From Oryzias latipes (Eukaryota > Chordata > Actinopteri > Beloniformes > Adrianichthyidae), in the NCBI RefSeq assembly GCF_002234675.1, contig NC_019859.2:8893983-8957982 (forward strand): DNA of 64,000 bases, given 5' to 3'. Shown here piece after piece: positions 23,763 through 39,601 of this stretch (position 1 is its first letter; every line of letters begins with the position of its first letter). The notes under the pieces were generated by a model. The model did not search any database. It saw nothing but the letters and a program-made list of their open reading frames with translations, and had not been told where the DNA came from. A program made the translations under genes and the position numbers.

Positions 23763-24040
23763 GTGACCATGTCAATTCAATTAAATTTTATTTGTAAACC
23801 CCAAATTCACAACAACAGTCGTCTCGATGGGCTTCATATCGGTAATTGAAAAAGTAAAACATAAAATCAAAAGGATCATGAATACATAGAATTCAATAGG
23901 AAAATACTAAATTGAACTAACTAAACTAAACTGGCATCCCTGCCCTTAGACCCTCTTTCGCAGTAAGGAAAAACTCCTAAAAAAGGAAAATTCCGGGGAA
24001 AAAAAAGGCAATTTACCAGAACTCATAGAGAAGAATTAAT
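23763..24040. mobile_element. LINE/SINE-type 3' fragment
   Basis: Contains TTCAATTAAATTTTATTTGT and, later, GGAAAAACTCCTAAAAAAGG: landmarks of a very common teleost retroelement tail (the 'aaggcgctttatattgtaaggc ... ggaaaaactccc' family). Diverged. Confidence 0.5.
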
Positions 24041-24599
24041 TTATCTAACGCTACAAATACATATTTAAAGTTCAGCAGACGAGCTTCATGCAGATGATGT
24101 TGGGGGGATCCAGGTCAAGACAAGCATGACCTGTACGAAATGTGCCAAATTAATTTGCAAAAAGCAGTGTGATGACTGGTCATTCTTGTCCTGTGTATAT
24201 GTACACACACAACTTCATATTGCAATTGCTTGTTTGTTGAATTGTGATTTTGTTTTTTTCTGATTCACAGTGCATGTATGTAAAACAAAATGTCAAGATT
24301 ATGTTTCAATGTTATGTAAAACTATTGTATTTTATATGTTAGTCTTTCAAAAGTAATGCAGTAGTGAAAATCTAAAAAAAAAGTTTGAACATGTAAATAT
24401 TTTAAGAAAAACAAGTGAATTATTTTATAATTAAACCACTACCTGTTAAGAGGTAAGGAACACTATTTCACTAAGTTGTGATAGAATAATTAGTAATGGA
24501 GTTAGTAATGATATATTTACACTGCTTGTTAGGATTTTTGGGGTTTCAGACATTTTTTAATTAATAAAACATGCACCGGGTCAAATTGAACCGGGAACA

Positions 24600-25067
24600 T
24601 CATCTCTGTTCCTCACAAATGAACATAAGAGGGGGGTTAAAGGTGGAGAGGATTTCATGTTATCCATGGAAACCAGTGAAGATCAGAGATCATTCATTCA
24701 TTCATTCATCTTTCTCCGTTTGTCCCTTTTGGGGTCACGGGGCTGCAGGACCCTATCTCGGCCACTTATGGGCGAAGGCAGGGGACACCTTGGACAGGTC
24801 GACAGTCCTTTCAGGGTTCACACATATCACACACCTATTCATACTTACATTCACACCTATGGATAATTTGGAATGACCAATTAACCTATGAAAAGCATGT
24901 TTTTGGACGGTGCGAGGAAGCTGGAGTCCCCAGAGAAAACCCACGCACGAACGGGGAGAACATGCAAATAGTAGATAACAAATCATTGAAGAAAAAAGTT
25001 CAGCGCACTGTCTAGTGGGGTCTAGATGACCTCACTCCCACTGTCAAAGTGCCTAGGATAGCACAGG
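24600..25067. mobile_element. TTAA MITE interrupted by a LINE tail
   Basis: 24632-24690 and 24976-25067 are the two parts of one piggyBac-like MITE (GATTTCATGTTATCC..., then CTAGATGACCTCACTCCC and GATAGCACAGGGGG). Between them, 24690-24970, is a 3' piece of a common teleost LINE: (ATTC)n, GGGTCACGGGGCTGCAGGA, then CATGTTTTTGGACGGTG and GGGGAGAACATGCAAA. Confidence 0.7.
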
Positions 25068-25914
25068 GGGTAAGACAGCAATGTAAGACATTTCAGGGGT
25101 AAAACAGGCTAATCTTAAACCACTCAGGCAAGTAAAACTGATTTATAAAAAATACTATACTAAAAGAGAAGAGAGTCCTGTTTAACTCAATATTTAGAAG
25201 ATATTTAGTATTTATACAAATGTTTATTTCAAATAAACACTTAGAATAATGATCTTAGGAACGGGGCTGCTGAATACTAACAGAAATGTGTGTCGAGTAA
25301 TTTTGCAAAAAAGGAAAAACAATAAATGACATTTCAAAAGTGCCCAACAGGATCAAGACTGTGTGAATAAAACCCAATGTGAGGTATTGAGCGGCCACAG
25401 GGGAAAATGTAAATGAAAGTTTATTTTCTAAAAAATGTAAAGAACAGACTTTATCTTCTGACTAATGGAAGTTACTGGTTGTTGGCCCCCTGGAGCAGCA
25501 CAGCTCCATACCCTCTAAGATGCAACCAAATACAGGGTAAAGGGTTTGTCAAAGTCTGGGCTGTGTAGTACTGGGTTGGTAATGAATGAAAGTGGAATGT
25601 CCCAGAAAGCTGCCTCAGCCCTAATGATAAATCAAATCTGATTTGGAGATCTTCAACCAGTCAGGTCTGTCAGCAGAGCAGAGACTTGATAAGATCCAGC
25701 TCCCTACTTGGGGCCACAGGAACTAAGCTTCTTGTGAAATGTATTATTGATGGCCAAAATGCTATTTACATTTTTGCTTGCAATTTGAGATAGTTTGCCA
25801 AAAGGACACATTCTACTGTCCAATTCTACTGACCAAAATCACAAATCCGTTGTGAACAGAAATTACATATTTTTTATGTATCATAAAATGGTGCTTCCAT
25901 CGTTTTTGCTGAGT
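25068..25914. other. Unassigned spacer
   Basis: No gene, RNA or known repeat that I can support. Homology with unit A begins just after, near 25915. Confidence 0.4.
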
Positions 25915-26048
25915 AACTCAAACTGTCTTCCAGGTTTTTATCACAGCACAATAAATTTATGTTCAGCTTTACTATTCAGTAATTTGGCTACATGGGGAAA
26001 GATTTTGCAGCAAAACAAGGAAACGTGAACTCTTGAGATCATGTGTGT

Positions 26049-26064
26049 GGCTCTTAAAAGAGCC
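26049..26064 (-). terminator. Histone 3' stem-loop (H2B, unit C)
   Basis: GGCTCTTTTAAGAGCC on the minus strand, 29 bp after the stop. Confidence 0.95.
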
Positions 26065-26093
26065 GTTGGGTTGTTTGGATCAGATCCGTCCAA

Positions 26094-26610
<517 letters not shown>

Positions 26611-26939
26611 CCACGGCGACACCACTGTTGCTCAATTTGGCGCATCGTTTATGGAAAAGAAAGAAAACGAAAGCAGTTTAATCCGTTTAATTGTGAGGGA
26701 GCATATATCAAAATGAAAAAATGCTTTCTAGTGCTTTGTGACTATAGATTATTTTCAACCACAGTTCCCAAGACATCCAAATACATAAATTATCAATTAC
26801 CCCTAAAATACAATAACATAAAAAGTTACAATTATTTCACGATTAAGAGGGTCTTATGACATTCAGTAATGCTAATGTCTTTGATGTGATATTAGTTTTT
26901 ACATGATGTTGTGCATAGTCCCCCCCCCCCCAAAAAAAT

Positions 26940-27121
26940 TTTATTTTTCGGCTAAGTGTTTTAAACCAAATGAGATTAAACATGAGGGGAAGGTGAACAT
27001 TGGTCTAATTGACAAGATCATAGGACAGGTCAAGCTGTCGGTAAACACTGGAGAGAAGATAAAAATTGATGGGCGTGAGTACATGGGCAAGCCATCTGGA
27101 CTGTTTAAGGCCGTTATGTGA
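26940..27121 (+). other. Conserved block with open frame beside H4 (unit C)
   Basis: Counterpart of 6790-6960. Here the plus strand is open for 72 codons ending KIKIDGREYMGKPSGLFKAV. I recognise no family. The unit A copy is not open in the same way, so coding is doubtful. Confidence 0.4.
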
Positions 27122-27226
27122 AAGTGTGTCATCTAGAACATTAGTCATCGTTTCACAACGTAAACTGTAACCCAAATGACAGCTCATTGTGGTAAGGTTC
27201 TATGCTCTCTGAAGGAAAATTTGGGT

Positions 27227-27242
27227 GGCCCTTAAAAGGGCC
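27227..27242 (-). terminator. Histone 3' stem-loop (H4, unit C)
   Basis: GGCCCTTTTAAGGGCC on the minus strand, 31 bp after the stop. Confidence 0.95.
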
Positions 27243-27273
27243 GTTGTAGAAGTCTTCTGATCAAGCCGTAAAT

Positions 27274-29080
<1,807 letters not shown>

Positions 29081-29275
29081 CCCTTGTGCTGTCCTAGACA
29101 CTTTGACATTGGGAGTGAGGTCATCTCCACCCCACTAGACAGTGCGCTGAACCTTTTTCGTCAATGTTTTGTGATCTTCACTAGTGTCCATGGATTACAT
29201 GAAATCCTCTCCATCTGTGTCTTGGTAGGAATAACACATCAATGGTCATCTTGACCCTATAGGATAGCACAAGGG
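29081..29275. mobile_element. piggyBac-like TTAA MITE
   Basis: 195 bp, CCCTTGTGCTGTCCTA...AGGATAGCACAAGGG, flanked by TTAA on both sides (29077-29080 and 29276-29279). A full copy of the family. Confidence 0.9.
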
Positions 29276-29974
29276 TTAAAATGCATGAGTGGATTTGTCA
29301 ATCCACAGAAAATGAACTGTGCGGGGACACTTCTGAAGTTACTAAAGATTCACCTATAAAAGTTACATTCTCATACAGCAGAACAGTTTTTTTTCTTTAG
29401 ATGTTCAATTGACATCATTAAAATTTTTGACAGATACATAATTTTTAAGTTTACTTTGCGGGTTCTGTTCGTGTGTTGAGATAGTTTTGCATGTCGGACA
29501 TATCAATGGAACCCTTCATGCGGTCCACACTTCACACACTCATGATTTTCACCTTGATCTATTAAGACCTCATCAAGTCATTAGTTTAAATATAAATGTA
29601 ATGCCAGAAACAGGCTGCTGATTTGAATGAGAAGTGTGGCTCCAAGTTTAAAAATTTAGAATAGAAAAATAAACGATAGTTAAAGACAAGGGAAAACAAG
29701 TAAGGTTCGTAAATGCATTTAAGGCAGACCTAGATGTAATTGTAATTTTTGCATCGTAAAGGCTATGACCAAATTTTTAGAGACTTGAATTGTTTATGTA
29801 AAATAAAGGTTGGATGTGGGTCTTCTAAGGGACTTTAAACTTAAGTCTTTGTTGCATAGATAAAGGTTTCCAGGAGATGCAGAGCAAACTGAATTAAATT
29901 GATCATGGTCTGCACTTATATGACAAGTTTAATACTGATATTAGACAATTTTATTATACGTTTTATTATACGTC

Positions 29975-31305
29975 TTTATAGTACGACGGAGTTTTAGGGC
30001 CACGGTGAGGAAAAAAAATTCTGGCCAACATGACGAGATTAAAGTCGTCATGTCGACTTTAATCTCGTCATGACGAGAAAAAACTCGACACAAAGTTTCG
30101 AGAAAAAACTCGTCGTGTCGAGATAAAAGTCGAAATAAAGTTTCGAGATTAAAGTCGCAATGTTGCGCGAGAGCAGTGAAGCTGAGTCTTTTAGGAGTAT
30201 TCAGTGTTATGGCTAATGTTAGTGAGCTAGTGGCTTTGTATTTAAGAGTTTACGAGAGAGTTTTATGGCCACCAAAAAAAAGTAATTTTATTTGGAGATA
30301 AAAACTCGTAAATTTACGGGGAAAAGTCATAGATTAACAAGGAGAAAACCCCGAAGTTGTCTGTTTATCGGAGCCTAGCTTGAAGATGAAAGATGTGGAG
30401 CCTTTTGTGAAGCTTTATTTTCGGATTATAGGTTTAAAACAAAGAGATTCTGAACCTTTTGGCGACTCAAAATCAGATTATTGTTAGTGGAGCCGTCTTT
30501 CCGGGTATTTGTAAAATAAGGAGCTCAGAGACACGTTTGGGTGTAGAGGATCGCTGCAGCCTTTATTCTCCTTTTCATTCACATAACCTGAAGTTCATCT
30601 GTCACATTACGTCATGAACCTGTCATCCGATCACCAATGCGGAAGTAAACAGTGTTACATTAGCCCCCTCCTGCAGATTAAGCGACCCGTTTGATCATTA
30701 AAAAACAAAGATGAATGAAAATAGTCTGTTATATTAGCATTACAACGTTGAAAAAGGCAAAAAGTGCTTCTCCTCCTCAGACGGAAGCATCACACAAACA
30801 TAGAGATCTGGTCTTTGGTGGAGGAAGAAAGGATTCAAGCAAACAGCTGCAGGGACACCGATGGCTTCATCATCGGGCTGCAGAGTATGGAGGCAGAGAT
30901 CCTGCAAACCAACCATCAATAAATAAAACTTTAATAACTTGTAAATCAAACAAATGAGCTTCCAGACATTTGGAACGTTATCAATAAACATTCAGCTCAC
31001 CTGTTCAACAAAGTTTAGTCGGTCTGATCTGCTGCTGCACGGCGTTCACCTGCTTCTCTGCATTCTCACTTCCACAATAATCTCGTAAATTTACGAGTTT
31101 TTTTCTCTCTCGCGCGCAACATTGCGACTTTAATCTCGAAACTTTATTTCGACTTTTATCTCGACAAGACGAGTTTTTTTGTCGAAACTTTGTGTCGAGT
31201 TTTTTCTCGTCATGACGAGATTAAAGTCGACATGACGACTTTAATCTCGCCACGTTGGCCAGAATTTTTTTTCCTCACCGTGGCCCTAATACTCCGTCGT
31301 ATTAT
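29975..31305. mobile_element. DNA transposon with about 200-bp terminal inverted repeats
   Basis: Left end TACGACGGAGTTTTAGGGCC, right end GGCCCTAATACTCCGTCGTA; the inverted match continues through GTGAGGAAAAAAAATTCTGG, arrays of GAGATTAAAGTCG-type motifs and CGCAATGTTGCGCG, about 200 bp each side. TTATAG flanks both ends (6-bp target duplication). Within each arm 30032-30069 and its partner are themselves near-palindromes. The interior shows no transposase. It sits in the place of H1 in unit C. Confidence 0.85.
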
Positions 31306-32091
31306 AGTGATGTGAGTTTGCTTGTACTTTTTGGCATTGTTCATAAGCATGAAGGGTTTAGAGTAAGGATGCCCGTTTGACACGGACGCTTGGGACGCTT
31401 GTTTTACCTTCGCGATCAGAGTGGTTTGGGCGTGTGTCAACTACTGCAGAATACGTGGTTGACAACGTAAGCAGCGTCAAACGCATTGTTTGGTCGTACC
31501 AGGTTTCCGATGTCACTTGTGTTTGAACAGTTGCGCGCTATTCTCTATAAATACAATTGTATTAGAATCTGTCAGTTCAATGCACTTTACCATGGCTCCT
31601 GGTAAATAAACGTTCTGTGGCTTGGGATATTTTCAACTATGTTTCTCCTCATTAGGTGATGCACTATCAATGTTGTTTATAAAGGGACCTTTTTCTTGTA
31701 ACTTAAGTTTTATCTTTCTTTTTTTTAAAACAAGATAACACAAATGGCTATATAACAAAAACAAGTGAGGGGGGACCCAAATGAGACATTAGGAGTTCCA
31801 AGCTGCAAATTAGCCATGGTCCAGAATTCACAGATTCATACATACCTTACAAGATAGAAACTAGCTGACCTAATATAAACTAAAATTGTGTGCCAATAAT
31901 TCTGGCTTTTTGCATCCTTGGACACATAAGGATGAAGAGTTTTGATTGCAGCAACAGATCTCACAAGTGGATTGTAGGTCTGATTGACAATGGTCCGCAT
32001 TTACACGTTCAGGATTTTCATCTTTATTGACAATTTGGCTAATAGACAATAAGTTTCTGAGAGGATTGTGGTCTGAATGAGAGAAGTGTGT
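31306..32091. other. Unassigned spacer before H2A (unit C)
   Basis: No gene seen. Only the last 60 bp or so match the H2A 3' flank of unit A. Confidence 0.5.
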
Positions 32092-32107
32092 GGCTCTTAA
32101 AAGAGCC
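32092..32107 (-). terminator. Histone 3' stem-loop (H2A, unit C)
   Basis: GGCTCTTTTAAGAGCC on the minus strand. Confidence 0.95.
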
Positions 32108-32133
32108 GTTGTGTTGCTGGTGGATCGTAGGAT

Positions 32134-33301
<1,168 letters not shown>

Positions 33302-33330
33302 ACACCGACCGCTGCAGAAACGACCACAAC

Positions 33331-33346
33331 GGCTCTTTTAAGAGCC
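33331..33346 (+). terminator. Histone 3' stem-loop (H3, unit C)
   Basis: GGCTCTTTTAAGAGCC, 29 bp after the stop. Confidence 0.95.
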
Positions 33347-33646
33347 ACCAACCCGTCTACAGAACACATCCTCCCTTTGGTTGACTATGATGTACCCAAC
33401 AAATAATAAAACAAACAAAACTGCCAATATCTGATACTTTTTATCATATCTCCCCATTTTGGATTGATATCTCTTGACAGTAGTTTCATAATTTGAGATT
33501 GACGCAAATCTATACTTATACTCAATGCTTAAAATGCATATCCATACAGGATTGGATAAAAATTTATGGGGAGACTCATGTGGATAAAGTAAACCAACAA
33601 ACTTTTGAAAAGATTTCTCGCACAAGTGAGGTCCAGGTAAAAACAA

Positions 33647-34712
33647 ATTGTTAAATTAAGTGAGTATGGGGATGGCGATCTGAAGATAATGGCCATAACA
33701 TTCCTAAAATACGGCTTATAATATGGTGAAAGAGTTATGATGTAGGTGCAAGAAAAATGGGTGGTCTTGTTTCAGCTTTTGCCCACTCTCTTTCCAACAT
33801 CCCTAAACACAGGGAGGGTGCTACACACACAATTCTGACAATTTTTGAGTCAATATTAGCATAATTGACGAAGATTAAGGAAACCCTAAATACACAATTC
33901 TTTGAGCATAGCAAAAATAAAAGGAACATATTTAAATCAAATGGTGAGGACCCAAATTATTTAAGGTGCTCATGATTTGATTTAAATCCAGCTGGTAGGA
34001 GGAACAGAGCAGGCAGAGCCAGAGCCTACCAGCTGGTGAGTAGTTTGCATCACCAACAAAAGTTCTGAGCCAGATGATAAACCAGCAACCAAAAAATGTC
34101 AAATCGCTTAAATAACTCATGATTTGGTAAAAATGAAACCAACCATAGGGAGAGTGTGCTTCAAATTCTAAATTATCTTAAAGGGCCTTCAGCATACAAA
34201 ATCTACATTTTGAACTTTCAATGCAAATGTTTATTTTTAATGAAAAGAAACTGCAAAGTGATATTTTTGATCTATCATGCATTTCTGGGTATTCCTCTAA
34301 AAAACAGAACTCTGAGCACCAGCCCAACCCACGACAACGAGCGGGTTCTCACATTGTGACATAGACAGATAGATAGCTGGGCAAAATGCTTTCCTTTATA
34401 TGCACATCCATCTTTCAAAAAGTTCAGATGTTGATGGTTTTTGTGGGCGAGACGGCTACACACTGCAGAGGCTGACTCTAGGATGTTGTCATGAAATGGG
34501 GAGCAAAAGCCGGTACCTCACAGATCGAGGCGTCTTACTTCTGGGTTGGAAAAGAAGTCAGGAAATTGATGTTTAAGAAAAAAAAATTGTTTTAAGACCA
34601 CCCATTTTTCTTGCACCTACATCATAACCCTTTCACCATAATATAAGCCGTATTTCAGGAATGTTATGGCCATTACCTTCACATCGCCATCCCCATACTC
34701 TCACTTAAAAAA
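33647..34712. repeat. Long inverted repeat, 115-bp arms, 830-bp loop
   Basis: 33647-33765 and 34598-34712 are inverted copies (landmarks GAGTATGGGGATGGCGAT, CCATAACATTCCTAAAATAC, TTATGATGTAGGTGCAAG) with few differences. The enclosed DNA includes the pex6 intron copy at 34040-34147. It could be a foldback element or the trace of an inverted duplication. Confidence 0.8.
34040..34147 (-). other. pex6: pex6 intron copy
   Basis: The minus strand matches bases 1-90 of the window, the intron just before the first visible pex6 exon (TATGGTTGGTT(C/T)CATTTTTACC, then TCTGGCTCAGAACTT). The exon that should follow is absent and other sequence takes over at TCACCAGCTGG. Confidence 0.8.
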
Positions 34713-35342
34713 TTTTTTGTTTTTTTTTCTTTGCCAAAAATAATGTATACATGGATATGGTTTACTATAAAAGGCTTAATTTCCAGCCAATTTCCACTAC
34801 AGTTGCCATGACATCCAAATATTAGCTTAAAACAATGCTATCAAAAGTCACAATTGTCTCAAAAAGGGAAAAACTGTACTAAAGACATTCAAAAATGCTC
34901 CTGTGTGATGTTTAATTTCCATGCAACCTTTCACCTTTGGTTATACTCATCCGTTTTCAGTTTTTTTAACCTCGTTTCAAACCCAGCGAGTTTGAAACAG
35001 AGGGAAGGGGAAGTAAACATTAGTTGAGAAAATTAATTAGAACAGGGGTGTCAAATACAAATTGGTTGTTGGGCCACATTTGGTTTCATATATCTGATCT
35101 ATGTCGCTTGCTCTGAGCAACAGCGTTTACATCATTCGTTATTTTTATTTGATATTTTCCAAAATACTTAATATTTTTCCATTTAAAAAAAAAAAAAAAA
35201 AAAAAAAGTTCAATTGACTTTTATGTCAGAAGGTGATCATCTCATAATGAAACTCGGGCTATGAGGTTCTATGCTCTCTGAAGGAAAGTTTGGGTGGCCC
35301 TTAAAAGGGCCGTTGTAGAAGTCTTCTGATCAAGCCGTAAAT
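34713..35342. other. H4 3' flank of unit D with MITE fragment
   Basis: 34790-34900 and 34975-35035 match, weakly, the H2B-H4 interval of unit C. At 35042-35100 an AGGGGTGTCAAATACAAATTGG segment is the end of a common teleost MITE, followed by a 22-nt A run (35186-35207). H2B itself is absent. Confidence 0.5.
35296..35311 (-). terminator. Histone 3' stem-loop (H4, unit D)
   Basis: GGCCCTTTTAAGGGCC on the minus strand. Confidence 0.95.
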
Positions 35343-35717
<375 letters not shown>

Positions 35718-36136
35718 TCATTTGAGGACGTGTTAGAAGTCAGAGGTGTGACTCAGTCTTCTTCGTCGTTTCAGTGCAGTTTTTCATTAGTCGCACTTGT
35801 GCGCCTCCTAGTGTTCTACTGTATTAATGCCGGGCGAACTACGACAAAGGTGAAAACGTCCTAATGCCCTTAATTGGGCAAAACATGAGCATTATAATGG
35901 AGAATCTAAATTAAGTAAAGTCCTCATGATGAGGACAATGTTTTCCAGAGATGCTGTTTTGATGTTTTAGGCATAGACTAGGAAATATTTGAGGAACAAT
36001 TTTTATTCTTTTTAAAGCATATTCACTAAGATCACTTGACAATATTTCAATTTTAAAATAACTTTATCTTTAAATCATGAACATTCAAACCGTGATAATA
36101 CATAGAAACAGATACGTGTAATTACAATTCAATATT

Positions 36137-36330
36137 CAGAAAGTCTGAATATGCCGAGGCACCCGCCCTCGACTGCCACCCAATCCACATTGCACCGGCC
36201 CCTTTTGAGGTCTCCTATGGGTGGTGGGCCCATGGGAGAGTGGTCCCACGTCGCTCCGTCGGGCTGTGCCCGACTGGGGCCCGTGGGAAGCAGTCACCAG
36301 GCGCTCGCCTGCGAGCCCCAACCCTGGTAG
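36137..36330. repeat. GC-rich dispersed teleost repeat
   Basis: Landmarks CACATTGCACCGGCCCC, GGCCCATGGGAGAG, GGGCTGTGCCCGACTGGGGC, AGGCGCTCGCCTGCGAGCCC belong to a repeat I recall as very common in fish genomes. I am not sure of its class. It cuts the upstream flank of the third H4. Confidence 0.55.
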
Positions 36331-36519
36331 TATATACAGTGCTGGGCATAAATAATAATACCCCCCTTTAAAAAGTAATCAGTGGCTCAAAGAACAAAAG
36401 AAAAATGTCCAAACTTTCCGCAAGTTTGATTTAGACTTATTTAACTCCATAAAAAAAATCCATAAAATTATGGTTAATGATCTTATTTAGATCACAATCT
36501 TCAGTTTTACCTAAATTGG

Positions 36520-37166
36520 TTAAAGTAAAAATGGATACACCCTGCAACTAAAAATACTGTATCTAGTATTTGTATGACCACCATGATTTTTCATTATAGC
36601 ATCAAGTCTTCTTGACACGGAATGAACAAGTTGGCAACAAATTGCAACATCTATCTTTTTCCATTCTTTAAGAACCTCTTTTGGAGCCTGGATGCTGGAT
36701 GGAGAGTGATGCTCAACTTGTGGCTTCAGAATTCCCCACAGGTGCTCGATTGGGTTCAGATCAGGAGACATATTTAGCCATTCAATCACCTTCAGCCTGT
36801 TCTTCAGATATGCAACAGTAGCTTTAGAAGTGGGTTTTGGATCATTGTCGTGTTGGAAAGGTGCTCAACAACCAAGTGTATGAAGTGATGGCAGCATCTC
36901 CTTCAGTATAGAATAGTACATTGCTGATTTCGTGATACCATCAATGAAATGCAGCTCTCCCACTACAGCAGCATGCACCCCCACCTAAGTACACTGCCAC
37001 CCCCATGTTTCACTGTTGGCACCATGCATTTTACCTTTGAAATTCTCACCATTGCGTAGGCATACCGTTTTGCAACAATTACTTCCAAACAACGGTGATC
37101 TTTGTCATCACGGCAGAGTATTGAGTCCCGGTAGTCTTTATTATTTTGAGAATGGGCCCCTAGCAA
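36520..37166 (-). pseudogene. Tc1-like transposase remnant
   Basis: SPDLNPIEHLWGIL is the segment holding the last acidic residue (E) of the DDE triad region; KHGGGSVLRWGCML is the preceding core strand. At least one frame change separates the two pieces, so it is inactive. Confidence 0.85.
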
Positions 37167-38147
37167 ATTCTAGGTGTGCTTTTTGTGGATGGGCTTCCTT
37201 CGTGGACGATAACCATGAACGCCATTCCTTTGCAGTGTGCGCCATATGGTGTCATGGCAAACAGTCACTCCAGTTTGGCTTTCTACTGCTTTAGCTAACA
37301 GCAGTGAACTTGCATGGCAATCTTCTTCAACCTTCTCACCAGAAGACCCTCATGTTGAGATGTTAGCTTCTGTGGACAGCCTTGACGTATCTGTACAGTG
37401 GTTGCACTTCCATCTTAAATGTTTGGATCACTTTTGTTGTAGTACTTTAACCGATATTTAAAGCTTTGCTGATTTTCTTGTAGCCCTCACCTTTTTTTTT
37501 GCGAAGAAATGATTTCCTTTCTCAGATTTTGTGACATTTCTTCTCCATGGGGAGCCATTGCTAAGAGCCAGAAATGGGAAGGGCTCTTCTTTGTTAAGAA
37601 ATGCTCTTTTACAGTCACTTGTGTGCTGGATACCTCTTAACCCTTGTGTGGTGTTCATATTGTTGTTACTCAGCCAGTGTTCGTGGGTCTGGTGGACCCG
37701 TTGCATGTTGTTTTTTTTAATGCCTCACAATCAAACACTTTGATGTTAAAATACTCGACAGATGTTTACCTCATCCAATTACAATCAGTATATTTGGTTA
37801 ATATTTGCCCTTTACCTTTGTTAGATCACATTCATAACTCATTATTTAAAACGTGATAAAGAAAATCAATTAAAATCAAGATATGAGTGGAAACAAATTT
37901 TCAAGTGAAGCAAGGGTTTCCAAAACTAATGACTTTTATTTATTTGAACACAGAAACTGAACCCATTCAGGTGCATAACACAAGCTGAACACATAGAGTA
38001 AACCTATTAGTCAAGACAACACATCAGCCCCATTGAACACATGGCCTTCTAGCCACTAGCCTGTACAACACATGGTCCTGGCTGCTGACGGCCTGGTCCT
38101 GTGGCTGGGTGCTGATGGCTTCGTTTTGGAACTGGCTGATGCTAAAT

Positions 38148-38434
38148 CTAAATGGTAAATTGCGTATACTTATATAGCGCCTTTCTTCCAACAAGGACAA
38201 AGGACTTTACAGTCACAGACCCATTCACCCAGTCACACACACATTCACTCACACATTCAGACACTGGTGGCGGCTCCGCTGCCAAGCGCAGGCGCCCGCC
38301 TACCACCAGAGGCAAGGTGGGGTTCAGTGTCTTGCCCAAGGACACTTCGACTCATGGGCGTGCAAGGCGGGAATTGAACCTGCAATCTTACGATCATGGG
38401 CCGACCGCCCTACCGCTGCTCCACGGCCGCCCCA
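38148..38434 (-). mobile_element. tRNA-derived SINE
   Basis: The minus strand starts GGGGCGGCCGTGGAGCAGCG and has A-box-like and B-box-like (GGTTCAATTCC) sequences of a tRNA promoter, then a body with CTTGGGCAAGACACTGAA and TATAAGTATACGC. AATCTAA flanks both sides. It lies inside the piggyBac element. Confidence 0.7.
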
Positions 38435-38439
38435 ATCTA

Positions 38440-38604
38440 ATCATCTTCTTCAGAGTCACTGTCAGACTCTGAATTTTCAGAAATGTGATCCTATAATTCT
38501 GAAACCTCCTCTTCTGAATCGTCTCCCTCTACATCATCATCAAAAACGTCTCTCTCTCCTAAAATCAATTCCAGGGCCCTCTGCGCAGAAAGTCTTTTGG
38601 CCAT
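38440..38604 (-). pseudogene. piggyBac transposase N-terminus remnant
   Basis: ATG at 38604 opens MAKRLSAQRALELI, then an acidic stretch (DDDVEGDDSEEE, SDSDSEEDD), the usual start of piggyBac transposases. A stop interrupts it and the catalytic domain is gone. Confidence 0.65.
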
Positions 38605-38820
38605 TTTGATCAGTTGTGATAAGAAACCACACAGGCAAAGCTATATTTAACGTGTCCCGCCTCCAATTTGTAGCTGTTAAAGAGCGAGATATTAAAGATT
38701 CCCGCAAGAAAGTCAAATGGTCAAGGGAGAATGAGAGCAAACAGAGTTGATGCTTGAATTATTCTAACTATGTTGCAACCTTGTGCGGGAACCGCAGGTG
38801 CAGAAACAGAACTCACATTA

Positions 38821-39500
38821 AAGGCCTGTTCACACCGGGACGAATTTCGCCGGCGATTTTCGCCGACGTTTAACGCCTCGTGACTAAACAAAGGGCACCA
38901 ACGAGAGTGTGCACACCGACGCGAAAAAACGCCAAGCGCCAAAAAAAAAAAAACGCCTCGGGTTCGTTTTTTTTTTTCGACGCGTCGCGTCGAAATCTAT
39001 TCGACCAATGAGAATGGCGCTTTTGCACACGTGTCTGGAGCTTCTGAAGTTACAGTAAAACACAACTTGGGGGCGCTCAAACACAAAACTGCCTTGCTGA
39101 GCACACATACCAGCGAAGAAGATAGACGCCAAGTAGCGTTTACACTGCCGCGAAGAAATAATGACGGACATTCTTAAATATCCCCTTACCAAGTACCAGT
39201 TGGAGCTACTGATGCTTGAAATATTCATGTTTTCTTTGTATGATTCTGACAAGCGCGTAAATACTTGCTCTCTTCTTCTGAGTGAAAAGCGACTTTAAGA
39301 ATCGTAAAGTTGCGCAGCGCCACCTTGTGTACAGGAGTATTTCTGTTTACATTAAGCGCCATCTAATGTCAGGGAAGGAAATTGCATGTTCGCTCGGCTC
39401 ATCGTCAGCGAAAATCGCCTGGGTGTGAACACAAAAGACGTGGCGAAAAACGCTGGCGAATAACGCCTGGCGAATATTTGTCCCGGTGTGTACGGGCCTT
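38821..39500. mobile_element. MITE with 'GTTCACACCGGGACGAA' ends
   Basis: AAGGCCTGTTCACACCGGGA at the left and CCCGGTGTGTACGGGCCTT at the right are inverted copies; both continue with CGAATxTTCGCC-like sequence. About 680 bp; nested in the piggyBac element. Confidence 0.75.
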
Positions 39501-39549
39501 TACAGTGAATCTTTCTCTCTCTGCCACTCTCTCTCTCTCTTTCTCAGTG

Positions 39550-39601
39550 GTCACACACACACACCTAAACACACACACACACACACACCCACACACACAC
39601 A
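39550..39601. repeat. (CA)n microsatellite
   Basis: Interrupted CA repeats. Confidence 0.9.

Noticed and set aside
30740-30991. Possible transposase in the long-TIR element
   Set aside because: The short frames on both strands match no transposase motif I know.
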